From contig NC_056739.1 of NCBI RefSeq assembly GCF_019279795.1, forward strand, positions 18,836,910 through 18,900,909: 64,000 bases of DNA, given 5' to 3'. Made by a program: the position numbers and the translations under genes. The notes beneath the pieces are model-generated. The model saw only the letters and a list, made by a program, of their open reading frames with translations. It was not told the DNA's origin and did no database searches. The stretch's first letter is position 1, and every line of letters begins with the position of its first letter. This stretch comes from Protopterus annectens (Eukaryota > Chordata > Ceratodontiformes > Protopteridae). Of this stretch, positions 45,224-54,799 are shown in pieces.

Positions 45224-46115
45224 CTGTATTTTCCACTGCTAATTGCATGTTTACTGAATTACTTAACTGTAAACTGCCTTTTCATACTGAGAGTTGCATT
45301 TTCTGTTTATCAGTGCTCTATCCGAGCTTTTCTGTGCATTTTTGATAATTGTCTGTTTACAGTTAAAAGCATTCTCTAGAGTCTGCGCCTTGATCTGTTT
45401 AAAACTTTCATTTAGTGGCTACAGCAAGGAACTGTAATAGTGTGCATTACTATAATTGTCTGTTTACAGCTAAAAGCATTTTCTACAGTCTGCTCCTTGA
45501 TCTGTTTAAAACTTTCATTTAGTGGCTACAGCTAGGAACTGTAATAGTGTGCATTACTATAATTGCATTTTTATTTAATTACAAAATTGTAAACTGCTTT
45601 TTCATACTGAAACTTGTATTTTCTCTTTGTGGGTGTTCTTTCTATGCTTTTAAAGTGAGGCTTCTGTGTTCTGCTCAGGTGGCATAATCTTGATAGAGGC
45701 CTGTTGTCTAGGCTAGTAGTTTTGTTCGAGTTTCCTGTGTTTCTGGCAGCCATTTTCTGCTGATTGTCTTCATTATTATTGAGAGTAATAAGGCCTCCTG
45801 ACCTTCTGTAGTATGAGTGATTGGGTAATAGCAGGGGCTGAATAGTAATTTGATCTTCCATTCTTACTGCTATATAAACCCTGTGTCTTATAAAGGTTGT
45901 GCTTGTATTGCTCAGGCTCTGGATTGCATTGCATATGTGGAAATTCCTTAAGATTCCAAGAGCAGGATAAGTTATTTCTTACACTTATTTCACTGAACTG
46001 CACTTCTGAAACACTTATAATTGTGCTATACAGTTGATCTACTACATTTTGCACTGTTATAAAGCTTTTTTATTGTTTCACTGCATTTATGTACTGTTTT
46101 ATACAGTTTTAACTT
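45224..46115. repeat. Repeat R1, complete unit between DIRS D and F
   Basis: About 890 bp without a gene. Starts CTGTATTTTCCACTGC and ends TTTTATACAGTTTTAAC. Its start is repeated right of F (52391-52604) and its end left of D (38863-39068). The repeated TTTTCATACTGA/TTGTATTTTCT blocks suggest internal duplications. Identity unknown; weak open frames on the minus strand (46054-45571) are broken and not convincing. Confidence 0.8.
45345..45558. repeat. 107-bp tandem duplication in R1
   Basis: Two adjacent units of 107 bp beginning ATAATTGTCTGTTTACAG (45345 and 45452), differing at a few bases. Confidence 0.9.
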
Positions 46116-46300
46116 TTAGTTATGTACTCACCATAACTTTAGATGTTTGGGATCCATCTCGCCTACATTCTGTACTGATGGGCTTGGAGCCGATCCCTCG
46201 GCTCCGACTCGGCACGCTTATGCTATAGAGCGAGGCCTCTTATTGGCTGAGCTATCTTTATCCCAGGATGCACCACCACTGATCCCCCAGATCTTGTTTG
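46116..46300. repeat. Left terminal repeat of DIRS F
   Basis: Edge AGTTATG, TACTCAC, CATAACT (perfect 7-bp arms), then GGAGCCGATCCCTCGGCTCC; inner end CAGATCTTGTTTG. Confidence 0.92.
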
Positions 46301-46424
46301 TCCGCATTCATGCACACATGCACAACTTGTTTATGTAACATTGTTAGATGTTTCAAGATGAAACAACAGGATTCGGACCTTCTGATATCCTCTGATCTCC
46401 AAGGAAGGGGGAAGGAGGGTGGGT

Positions 46425-46533
46425 TATTAGGAATGTAGGCGAGACGGATCCCAAACATCTAAAGTTATGGTGAGTACATAACTAAAAGATGTTATGTGAT
46501 CCTATCTCGCCTACATTCTGTACTGATGGGACA
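46425..46533. repeat. Internal complementary region of DIRS F
   Basis: CATCTAAAGTTATGGTGAGT is the complement of the left edge; AGATGTTATGTGATCCTATC onward is the complement of the right edge at 52390. Confidence 0.92.
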
Positions 46534-46562
46534 GCGTCCCTAGCACCTAAATCCCGGGTGGC

Positions 46563-48140
46563 TCACTGGAAAACACTCGTGAGCACTGTGGAACCAAATG
46601 AAGCTCGTCCTCTAGATGCCACGTCCAATTTGTAGTGGGAATTAAAGGTGTGCGGGGAAGACCATGTAGCCGCAGCACAAATGTCACTAATAGCAAGCTT
46701 AGAATGAAATGCTATAGAAGTAGCCATAGCCCTTGTAGAATGAGCTTTGACAGAGGTGGTAAGCTCTTTGTTAGAATAAAAATAAGCTTGAGTAATACAG
46801 TCCCTGATCCATTTGGCAATAGTGACCTTTGTGACAGCTTTGCCCAATTTATTGTCTGCAAAGGATACAAACAACTGATCTGTTTTCCTTGATTGTTTGG
46901 TCCTGTCTAAATAAAAACGTAACTGCCTGTGGACATCTAGTGTGTGGAATATGAACTCCGCTTTGTTAGAGTATTTTGGGAAAAAAACTGGAAGCTCTAA
47001 CGATTGTTGTAAGCAGAAACTAGAACAAACTTTAGGGACAAAGGAAGGATTTGGCCTGAGGGATACTCTGTCTTTGTGAAAAACCAAGTACGGGGGGTTT
47101 ACTGACAAAGCTTGAAGCTCTGAAACTCTTCTGGCAGAAGTAATAGCCACCAGAAAAGCTGTCTTCCATGATAGAAACTTTAGATCACATGTAGCTGCCG
47201 GTTCAAAGGGGAAAGAAGTCAAGGCACGTAACACTATATCGAGATCCCATGGAGGTGCAGGATGAGAAATCGGAGGTCTTAATAGAGCAGCACCTTTCAA
47301 GAAGGTCTTACACAATCTGTTGCTCATTAAAGGTGGGTCTATCGATTGGTGAAAATTAGAAATTGCTGCCAATTGTACCTTGATGGTAGAAACTGAAGAG
47401 CCTTGATTGAAAAGAGAAGTTAAAAATTTTAGTACTTCTGCCACAGGAATAGAAATGGGGTCCAGGCCCCGGAGTTGAGCCCAAATAGCAAATCTTTTCC
47501 ATTTGCTAGAATACAGTTTCTTTGTAGCAGACTTATGGGCCGAAGACAATATGTGTACAACATCTGGATCCAATGTATGACTCCTAACTATAGTCGGAAG
47601 AGGAGGAGCCAAGTCGTCAATTTTAAGGTGTGTAGGGACTGGTGGAATAGTCCCGACTGATGAACCAGTAGGTCTGGGATCTGATCCAGGAACCATGGAC
47701 CTTCCAGAGCATATTTCCGAAGATAGGGAAACCATACTTGACGGGGCCAGTAAGGAGCAATTAAGATCATTTTGCTCCCCAAGAGAGATGCCTTTTGAAT
47801 CACCCTGGGAAGGAGAGGAACTGGAGGGAAGGTATAAAGCAAGCCAGTGGGCCAAGGACGGACTAGCGCGTCCATGGGGCTCTTCCCCGGAGCCGGGGTT
47901 AGGGAGAAGAATTCTTTGCACTTCGCATTCAGAGCAGTCGCGAATAGGTCGCAACACGGAACTCCCCATTTGTTGAAAATCTGACTTGCAACTGTCATAT
48001 TCAGAGACCATTCGTAAGGAGAGAGGATGGTTCTGCTCAATCTGTCGGCTATCACATTGGACTTGCCCGGTATGTGAGTAGCCACTAGGAAGCGTTTGGT
48101 CGAGACTGCCCATTCCCAAACTTTCATGGCTTCTCTGCAA
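46563..48140 (-). CDS. DIRS F tyrosine recombinase
   Basis: Uninterrupted frame of 525 aa. It would catalyse site-specific integration of the circular element DNA in the nucleus. About the first 190 residues overlap the RT frame and are probably not functional sequence; conserved YR text starts near residue 200 (KSATKKLYSSKWKRFAIWAQ, core-binding domain), then VQLAAISNFH, the first catalytic Arg in TSARRVSELQAL, LPVFFPKYSNKAEF, LDVHRQLRFYLDRTK, HxxR at H467 and R470 (KAHSTRAMATS), and the catalytic Tyr503 in NSHYKLDVASRGR. It ends about 30 bp from the ICR. The 553-nt overlap with the RT frame is the usual DIRS layout. The true start is unknown and may lie downstream of the first Met. Confidence 0.9.
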   Translation of the reverse strand: MQRSHESLGMGSLDQTLPSGYSHTGQVQCDSRQIEQNHPLSLRMVSEYDSCKSDFQQMGSSVLRPIRDCSECEVQRILLPNPGSGEEPHGRASPSLAHWLALYLPSSSSPSQGDSKGISLGEQNDLNCSLLAPSSMVSLSSEICSGRSMVPGSDPRPTGSSVGTIPPVPTHLKIDDLAPPLPTIVRSHTLDPDVVHILSSAHKSATKKLYSSKWKRFAIWAQLRGLDPISIPVAEVLKFLTSLFNQGSSVSTIKVQLAAISNFHQSIDPPLMSNRLCKTFLKGAALLRPPISHPAPPWDLDIVLRALTSFPFEPAATCDLKFLSWKTAFLVAITSARRVSELQALSVNPPYLVFHKDRVSLRPNPSFVPKVCSSFCLQQSLELPVFFPKYSNKAEFIFHTLDVHRQLRFYLDRTKQSRKTDQLFVSFADNKLGKAVTKVTIAKWIRDCITQAYFYSNKELTTSVKAHSTRAMATSIAFHSKLAISDICAAATWSSPHTFNSHYKLDVASRGRASFGSTVLTSVFQ

Positions 48141-49522
48141 AGAGGGTAGGATCTGGTCCCTCCCTGTTTGTTCAGGTACCAGACAACTGACATGTTGTCT
48201 GAGTGAACAGCAATTACGCCCTGAGGGAGATAATCATGAAGGGCTTGAAGAGACAGAAGTACTTCCCTCATTTCTAAGATGTTGATATGAAGTAAAGTCT
48301 CTTCAGGGTGCCATTTGCCTTGGACTGACCTGCCCAGGGAATGCCCCCCCCACCCCATCTGTGAGGCGTCCGTGGTCAAAGTGGCCGCCGGAGGAGGTAG
48401 AACAAAGGGTCGTCCCTGATCCAGATTGGAGGGCACTAGCCACCAACGAAGGTCCCGTTTGCAAGATTCCGTGATCCATATGAGGTGACTGAGAGGGAGT
48501 TCCTGAAAGGACCACTGAGCTGAAAGAAGCCACTGGAGAATTCTCATGTGCAACCTTGCCAAGGGGACTAGAAGAACCGTGGCGGACATGGATCCCAATA
48601 GCTGCAGGACCATCCTGGCTGGAGCTTTGGACCTGGGAAGTAAGGCTCGAACTTGAGTCTGTATGGTTTGTATTCTGTCTGTCGGTAGATAGACCCGCAT
48701 TCGGTTTGAGTCTATCTCTACCCCTATGAATCTTATTCGTTGAGATGGCAGCAACACAGACTTTGGCCAATTGAAGGTGATTCCAAGGGAACTGCCCAGT
48801 GATATAGTGGCTTGAAGGCTCTGTAGTAGTAGATGCCTGGAGGTGGCAGTTAGGAGCCAGTCGTCTAGATACGGAAACACCTGGAATCCTAGACTTCTCA
48901 GATGAGCAGTCACGACTGCCAAACACTTGGTGAACACCCTGGGGGCTGTGGTAAGACCAAAGGGCAGCGCACGGAACTGAAAATGACTGCCTCCTAGGCT
49001 GAAGCGCAGATGTCTCCTGGACGCTTGATGTACCATGATATGGTAATAAGCGTCCTTGAGATCTATGGAGCACATCCAAACACCCTTCTCCAGCAATGGG
49101 AGAATGGTTTGTAGGGTGACCATTTGGAACTTGGACTTTTTGACTGAACGGTTTAGGATGCTGAGGTCCAAAATGGGCCTCAAGTCCCCAGTCTTTTTTG
49201 GCACCAAAAAGAATCTTGAGTAAGTCCCTAATCCGATCTGGTCTGCGGGGACCGGTTGGATGACTCCTTTTTGCAGCAGCTTTGAAACTTCTGAGGCTGC
49301 AGTATCCCGCTGACTGGGTGGAGGGTCCGGCATTTTTTTGGACTGAGGGGGGGGGGGGTGAGAGAATGGGATGGAGTAACCTCCGGCGATAATTCGAAGC
49401 ACCCATCGGTCCTGAGTAATACCTTCCCAGGCCTTTAGATGCTTCGAGAAACGACCCCCGACTGGCTCCCGAGCTGCACAGCTGGGCAATCCCTCAGGGA
49501 CTATGAAAGGCTGAAGAGCCAC
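47588..49522 (-). CDS. DIRS F RT-RNase H-methyltransferase-like protein
   Basis: Uninterrupted 644-aa frame. RT motifs: SRFFLVPKKTGDLRPILDLS near 107-126, WMCSIDLKDAYYHI, LPFGLTTAPRVFTKCL and the active site FPYLDDWLLTA near 220. RNase H: TTDASQMGWGGH near 387, INILEMREVLLSL, HSDNMSVVWYLNKQGG and HIPGKSNVIADRLSR. C-terminal region: CCDLFATALNAKC to MILIAPYWPRQVWFPYL, the position of the methyltransferase-like domain of DIRS pol. No catalytic residue is visibly lost. The first Met (49522) lies 29 nt inside the gag 3' end, so expression may depend on re-initiation or frameshifting; the real start could be a non-Met position upstream. Confidence 0.93.
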   Translation of the reverse strand: MALQPFIVPEGLPSCAAREPVGGRFSKHLKAWEGITQDRWVLRIIAGGYSIPFSHPPPPQSKKMPDPPPSQRDTAASEVSKLLQKGVIQPVPADQIGLGTYSRFFLVPKKTGDLRPILDLSILNRSVKKSKFQMVTLQTILPLLEKGVWMCSIDLKDAYYHIMVHQASRRHLRFSLGGSHFQFRALPFGLTTAPRVFTKCLAVVTAHLRSLGFQVFPYLDDWLLTATSRHLLLQSLQATISLGSSLGITFNWPKSVLLPSQRIRFIGVEIDSNRMRVYLPTDRIQTIQTQVRALLPRSKAPARMVLQLLGSMSATVLLVPLARLHMRILQWLLSAQWSFQELPLSHLIWITESCKRDLRWWLVPSNLDQGRPFVLPPPAATLTTDASQMGWGGHSLGRSVQGKWHPEETLLHINILEMREVLLSLQALHDYLPQGVIAVHSDNMSVVWYLNKQGGTRSYPLCREAMKVWEWAVSTKRFLVATHIPGKSNVIADRLSRTILSPYEWSLNMTVASQIFNKWGVPCCDLFATALNAKCKEFFSLTPAPGKSPMDALVRPWPTGLLYTFPPVPLLPRVIQKASLLGSKMILIAPYWPRQVWFPYLRKYALEGPWFLDQIPDLLVHQSGLFHQSLHTLKLTTWLLLFRL

Positions 49523-51806
49523 GAAAGGACTCGCGGTCTCCAGTGTTGCGAGGGCCTCTGCCGCCTCTGGGACGGTGTCTTCCGGAAGAATTTCCCCCTC
49601 CTCTGCCTCTGTAAGGGTAATCCTCCTGCTGCGAGGGGTAAGGCTTCTGAGATCTACGGAACCACATTTTCCCTCCTCTTTTAGTCTTGGGATAAGGCCG
49701 AAAGGGAGTGGAAAATTGTGCCCCTACGGCAGTCAGAGTCTTACCCTCCTGTTCACAGCGGGTTAGTGTGTCCTTTACCTTGGGTCCAAACAGGGAGGAC
49801 CCATCAAAGGGGGCGTCGGCAAAGGAAGACTTAAAGGCCTCCGTGAAATGACACAGGCGGAGCCAGGCTTGTCTCCGTAGAGCAATGTCTGTACCCGCCG
49901 CTCTACTCGCCCCTTCGGCCGCATAAGAAATGAGCCTCATGGACAAGTTCGAAATGGACGACATTGTAGCCAGCTGAGAGCCAACCGTCTGGGCCAGCTC
50001 CTCAGGCAGGTTACCCAAGAGGGTATCGGATAGCTCCTTAATCAGATCCCTCTGAAATCTGGTAAAGTGCGTAAGGTAGTTCAAGGACCTCAATGTAAAG
50101 GCCGCTGAACTGAGGGTGCGCTTTCCGTACCGATCCATGCTCCTAGACTCCTTATTAGGAGGATGGACGGACGTCGAAGCCTCTGCTACATCTTGCTGGG
50201 TAGCAGATGCCACCACCAAAGCATCTACAGCCACACCTTTAGTTAAAAACTCTTTTCAGGGGTGCCGAGGAACTTGTTGGACGAGCAGGCACCGGTTCCA
50301 CAGAGTCTGGGTGTTCCCACGCCTTGACAGATCAAATCCAAGAGCTCATCAGGGCGGAGACACCCAGGAGGCGGAGGGCTGAGCCCGAAGGCCTTCAGGA
50401 ACACTGACTCATCAGCAGAGGGAGGTTTGGACTGCCAGCCTCGCTGTTTTAGGGCTTCCAGGATGTCTGCAAAGGAGACATCATCCGAGGACAACTTAGG
50501 GGACCCCTCTGCATCATCGAGATCAGTGTCTGATGTAAGAGACTCATCAGGGGAGTCAACGTGCTTCCTCTTGCACAATCTCTTCCTGGGGGGTTCTTCC
50601 GAAGAGGCTTCAGAAGGACCTCCAGGAGGGGGAGAAACCCCAGCGGGGGTAACCTGAGGCCCAGGGGCTCCGCTGTCTAAGGACAGGGGGACTGCCAAAG
50701 ACCCAGTCTCCGTATGCAGGGAAGGCGCTGGGGAAACCGTGGAGGTAGCCAAGGAAGATTTGGCTAATGCACTCCTCATAGCCCTGAAGGCGGGACCACC
50801 AGAATCCTGGGAGGGTCCCACCTCCGTGGCCACGACAGTGGACGGCACTCCCGCCGCCGACGCACCAAGAGGGAGACTTGGGACCGAAAGCATCAATCCC
50901 GAAGCCTCCCCCCCCAGGGCTGAAGGAAGAAGTCCGTGTACTGAACTCCGTCCCAAGAGCCGGAGTTGGAGCAAGGGTCGGGCCCGACCCTAAAACCTCC
51001 ACCGGTTCCATCAGTGCCGGCTCCAACGGTGCCGAAGCTGTTGGAGGAGGAACCACAGTAGGGGAGTGGACCATCGGCTCCGAAGCCGAATGTGCTGGAG
51101 CCGAAACTAGTTTTTGGAACACCGGAGACTGGAAGAGTCTACGGAGCACCCTGTCGATGTCCGAATCAGACATCTTGGATGATCTAGAGGATACCGATCG
51201 GGCCCGAACCGATTTCTCCATCGGCTCCGAAGGGCTCGGGGACCGGCTCCGAATGGACTCTACCACTATCGGCTCCGAGGGAGATCTCAAGGTAATTTCC
51301 CTCTGTGCCGATAAGGACTTCGCCCGAAGGGAAGAGTCTGAGCCGGGTCCTTATCGGCTCCAATATCAGTGGAGCCGATGAGGGTGACCCGCCTCTCGAT
51401 GCTCCAGTCCTCGGCTCCGAAACCAGAGGGGTCGAGGCTGGAGGCATCGAGGCAGACCGTTCGCCCTCGGCTCCAAGTCCGTGGAGCCGATGGAGAAGTC
51501 TGCTTAGATTTTTTAGCGGTCGGTTCCGACTGACTGGTCGGAGCCGACGCTTTCTTCTTTTTAGAAGGAGAAGGAGAGGAAGATAAAGCCTCCTCGAAGG
51601 ATGGCTTGATTAACCCCTTGAGGATTAATTTGTTCTTCCTCTCCTGGAGGACTCTTGATGAGAAAGCGTGGCACACACTACACGACTCTTGTAGGTGCTT
51701 GGCACCTAAGCAATAGACGCACGAGGAGTGGTCGTCCGTTATGGACATTTTAAAACCACACCTCATGCATTTCTTAAACCCAGGAGGGTTTGTGTTCTTT
51801 TGACAT
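49494..51806 (-). pseudogene. DIRS F gag-like protein, frameshifted
   Basis: An ATG at 51806 is followed within a few codons by a frame change. The zinc block is then open in 51865-51287 (GFKKCMRCGFKMS, H..CVYCLG..H, C..CHAF, QERKNKLILKGLIKP). The rest is in frames 51290-50610, 50974-50243 and 50234-49494. It includes the Arg/Ser block VSSRSSKMSDSDIDRVLRRL, KRLCKRKHVDSPDES, DVSFADILEALKQRG, FTRFQRDLIKELSD, SSMRLISYAAEGASRAAG and an RGG tail (YRGRGGGNSSGR). Three or four small frameshifts are the only visible damage in this element. Confidence 0.85.
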
Positions 51807-51955
51807 AACTGCTTTAGACAACAGAACCTATCTAAATAAAACACAGCAAAACTTAAACAAACCAAGCAAAAAGTAAAGTTTTGTTTTGATTTTGTTTTTT
51901 TTTTTTTGTTTTTTTTTTAAACAGACTATACAATTAAACAACACAGAGAAAGAGA

Positions 51956-52058
51956 GTCAAGACCCTCTAACTTAAACGGGTACTTGACCCAGGAAAGAGA
52001 CACTAGTAGTAAAGCAACAGGGGAAGGCCCCTCTAACTAAAACGGGAAACCTTCCCTG
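51956..52058. promoter_or_regulatory. Two leader hairpins of DIRS F
   Basis: 51956-51988: arms GTCAAG/CTTGAC, inner CCC/GGG, loop TCTAACTTAAAC. 52018-52058: arms CAGGGGAAGG/CCTTCCCTG, inner CCC/GGG, loop close to TCTAACTAAAAC. The outer stems are unrelated to each other and the loops are nearly identical. The sense RNA is the minus strand, where the loop reads GTTTAAGTTAGA. Confidence 0.6.
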
Positions 52059-52118
52059 ACTAAAAAAATCACGAATTTCTCAACAGAAATTAATCAATCA
52101 CACTCGTATAACAACAAT

Positions 52119-52134
52119 AGCTGTTTAAACAGCT
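52119..52134. repeat. 16-nt palindrome in leader of F
   Basis: AGCTGTTTAAACAGCT, perfect; the counterpart in A is at 3689-3704. Confidence 0.65.
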
Positions 52135-52227
52135 TTTGGGTTCAAAGTAAGCAAAATTCTGACAGGAAAAAGCCTAAATAAATAGTACTTAGACCAGCCA
52201 AGTTGAGACCACGTCTAAGCTTGTAAG

Positions 52228-52390
52228 CGGCAAATGAGATCTGGGGGATCAGTGGTGGTGCATCCTGGGATAAAGATAGCTCAGCCAATAAGAGGCCTCG
52301 CTCTATAGCATAAGCGTGCCGAGTCGGAGCCGAGGGATCGGCTCCGAGCCCATCAGTACAGAATGTAGGCGAGATAGGATCACATAACAT
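52228..52390. repeat. Right terminal repeat of DIRS F
   Basis: Inner motif GCGGCAAATGAGATCTGGGG; dyad GGAGCCGAGGGATCGGCTCC; outer end TAGGATCACATAACAT. Confidence 0.92.
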
Positions 52391-52604
52391 CTGTATTTTC
52401 ATTGCTAATTGCATGTTTACTGAATTACTTAACTGTAAACTGCCTTTTCATACTGAGAGTTGTATTTTCTGTTTGTGAGTGCTCTATCCGAGCTTTTCTG
52501 CGCATTTTTGATAATTGTCTGTTTACAGTTAAAAGCATTCTCTAGAGTCTGCTCCTTGATCTGTTTAAAACTTTAATTTAGTGTCTACAGCTAGGAACTG
52601 TAAT
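52391..52604. repeat. Repeat R1, start part (right of DIRS F)
   Basis: Same text as 45224-45430 (CTGTATTTTCATTGC onward), cut at 52604 by CR1 copy 2. Confidence 0.85.
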
Positions 52605-53329
52605 TTTTCCCACCCACCCTCTCTAGTGTTGTGTGTTCTTATACTTGGTTGCTTTGCAGTTGTCCACCCATACTGTATATTTGATCTGTGACACTCCTCC
52701 CAGTCTAGTGTCATTAGTTCACTCAATCTAATAGAGAACATTTGTGAAGGCCAACCCACTCAGATTCTTAACGTTGAATTAACTTCTGTTCCTGCTTTCT
52801 CCATTTCCACTTTTACTGGAAAAAAAAAAGTCTAAGCTTGCTTCCCCCCTTTCCTGTGGCAGGTCTTGTCCAGATACGGATTTACTGTGTCCAGGACTGT
52901 TTGTGAGCTCCTAAGCCCCCCCCCCCACCCAATTAACTGGGGTTAAACTATTCCTGGCACCATAAAGTCTGTTCTTCAAAATTTCCCTTGCAACTAGCTA
53001 GCTTTTTAGTTTTAGCACTCAAATCTGTTTCTTTGAGCTCAGCACTTGGTCAGAACTCATTGTAAGCACTAAACAAGTTACAAATTACTGCAGCACACAA
53101 CTTTCCTCACTTGTCTAGAAGAAAACTGTTTTTAGTACGTAATAAATAAGCACCTATTCAGGCATGTCTAAAGGTCAGCTCCCAGTGTTTTCTCCTGTCT
53201 AGCCGATGAATCTGGGCATCTTGGAACAATGCAGCAATTGCCTCATGTACACAGACAACCCTCTCCTCCTACCACCCAACACTACGACCTGTGAGAGATG
53301 CACTTATATAGTCAAACTGGAAGCAAATA
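52605..53329 (+). mobile_element. CR1-clade LINE copy 2, 5' part
   Basis: Begins where R1 homology stops. 52605-53205 is a C/T-rich 5' UTR without a gene. ORF1 starts at 53206. Continuity with 60297 onward is shown by ORF1: joining 53329 to 60297 gives one reading frame. Confidence 0.78.
53206..53329 (+). pseudogene. CR1 ORF1, N-terminal zinc-like part
   Basis: ATG at 53206, MNLGILEQCSNCLMY onward, with a C..C (CSNC) and a second C..C (CERC) before YIVKLEAN: a small zinc-binding-like motif in front of the basic, Pro-rich linker and esterase that continue at 60297. DIRS I interrupts it after residue 41. The start is chosen because it is the only ATG in frame ahead of the Cys motif. Confidence 0.7.
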
Positions 53330-53518
53330 AGAAGTTATGTACCTACCATAATGTTCCATGTTAGTTGTCTTCTCTCGCCTTCTTTCTTGATTGATGGGTT
53401 CGGAGCCGATCCCTCGGCTCCGACTCGGCACTTGCTAAGCTCGAGAGTCACTTTTACCAGCTCGAGGCAGCCCCATATCCCATGATGCAAGGCAGTAAGT
53501 ACCCAGATCTCGTTTGAT
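53330..53518. repeat. Left terminal repeat of DIRS I
   Basis: Edge AAGTTATG, TACCTAC, CATAATGTT; GGAGCCGATCCCTCGGCTCC; inner end CAGATCTCGTTTG. Confidence 0.92.
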
Positions 53519-53664
53519 GACAAAGGGCAATAGCACCAAGCAAAAAACACTTCCCAAAGGAAGAAAGAAAACTTACAGGATGGAAGAAGGACCAGGTCTG
53601 AAAGGTCTTCAGCATAACAATTTCTTATAACAAGGTCTGTCCAGGCCAGGGGGAAGGAGGGAGG

Positions 53665-53775
53665 GTCGCAAGAAAGAAGGCGAGAGAAGACAACTAACAT
53701 GGAACGTTATGGTAGGTACATAACTTCTTAATGTTAAGTTGTCAATCTCGCCTTCATTCTTGCTTGATGGGACTG
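53665..53775. repeat. Internal complementary region of DIRS I
   Basis: TAACATGGAACGTTATGGTA complements the left edge; AATGTTAAGTTGTCAATCTC complements the right edge at 60296. Confidence 0.92.
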
Positions 53776-53799
53776 CGTCCCTAGCACCTCTATCCTGGG

Positions 53800-54790
53800 T
53801 GGCTCAATGGAACAGACTCTTGAGGACTGTAGAGCCAAAGCTGGCTCTGTCCCTGGAGGCCAAGTCCAATTTGTAATGGGAAACAAAAGTGTGAGGAGTG
53901 GCCCAAGTGGCGCAGCACAAATAGTGTCTAAAGGAAGTCTAGCTTGAAAGGCTGTAGAAGTAGCTAAGCTCCTAGTTGAATGTGCTTTAGGTTTTGAGCA
54001 CAGCTGTTTTCCCTGAGCAGATAAATTTCAGAGATGACCGAAGAAAGCCATCTGGACAAGGTCACTTTAGAAACAGGAAGGCCTTTTTTATTATCCGCAT
54101 AGGAAACAAAAAGTTGATCAGATTTTCTAAATTTTTTTGTTCTGTCCAAATAATATCTAAGTTGACGGTGGACATCAAGATAATGTAGCTTTTGTTCAGC
54201 TCTGTCTGAATAGTTTGGGAAAAATACAGGGAGATCAATGGATTGATTCAAATTGGTCTTTGAAGCGACCTTAGGCAGAAAGGTTGGATTAGTTCTCAAA
54301 GATACTCTGTCTTTGTGAAAAACCAAATAGGGTGGTCGAACCGATACAGCATGAAGTTCAGACACCCTCCTGGCCGATGTAATAGCCACTAGGAATAAAG
54401 TTTTCCAAGAAAGAAATTTCAGGGAACAAGAAACAGCTGGCTCGAAGGGGGGAAGAATCAAGGATGTCAGCACTAAATTTAGATCCCACTGAGGAGGAGG
54501 ATTCCTGATTGGAGGATTTAGTAGGAAAATTCCTTTCAAGAAGGCCCTGCAGAGCCTATGGGACATAATATTATGATCTGCTATTCCGACATGAAAGTTG
54601 GAGATAGCAGCCAATTGAACTCTGACTGTGGAAGAAGAGGAGCCTGCATGAAAAATCTCTGCTAAGAAGTCCAGGACTGCCTGAACAGGGGCAGTGAAAG
54701 GATCAATATTCTTGGCCTTAGCCCAATAAGAGAAACGTTTCCATTTGCTTGTATAAATCCTCCTGGTAGAGGATTTTAACGGTTACTATG
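53800..54790 (-). pseudogene. DIRS I tyrosine recombinase
   Basis: The core-binding part starts near 54770 (YKQMETFLLLG in one frame). From 54614 to 53964 the gene is open: AAISNFHVGIADHNIMSHRLC, LLNPPIRNPPPQWDL, the first catalytic Arg in TSARRVSELHAVS, LPVFFPNYSDRAEQKLHY, LDVHRQLRYYLDRTKKF, VSKVTLSRWLSSVI. A frameshift near 53990 then throws HxxR and the Tyr block into other frames; the DNA below still encodes AHSTR-like and HYKLDLAS-like text down to about 53860. A few small lesions inactivate it. Confidence 0.88.
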
Positions 54791-54799
54791 ATGTCTCTA

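Larger units (their letters stand above)
46116..52390 (-). mobile_element. DIRS retrotransposon copy F, nearly intact
   Basis: 6.27 kb with both terminal repeats, ICR, uninterrupted YR and RT-RNase H frames, and gag with a few frameshifts. It is inserted in repeat R1 at the position also used by D. Same family as A. The best candidate here for a recently mobile copy. Confidence 0.95.

Noticed and set aside
45571-46054. Minus-strand short frames in R1 as a small gene
   Set aside because: They are broken, have no recognisable domain and the text is repeated left of D with a different frame; more likely non-coding repeat.
52605-53205. A separate gene between DIRS F and I
   Set aside because: No convincing frame; position between R1 and ORF1 fits the CR1 5' UTR.
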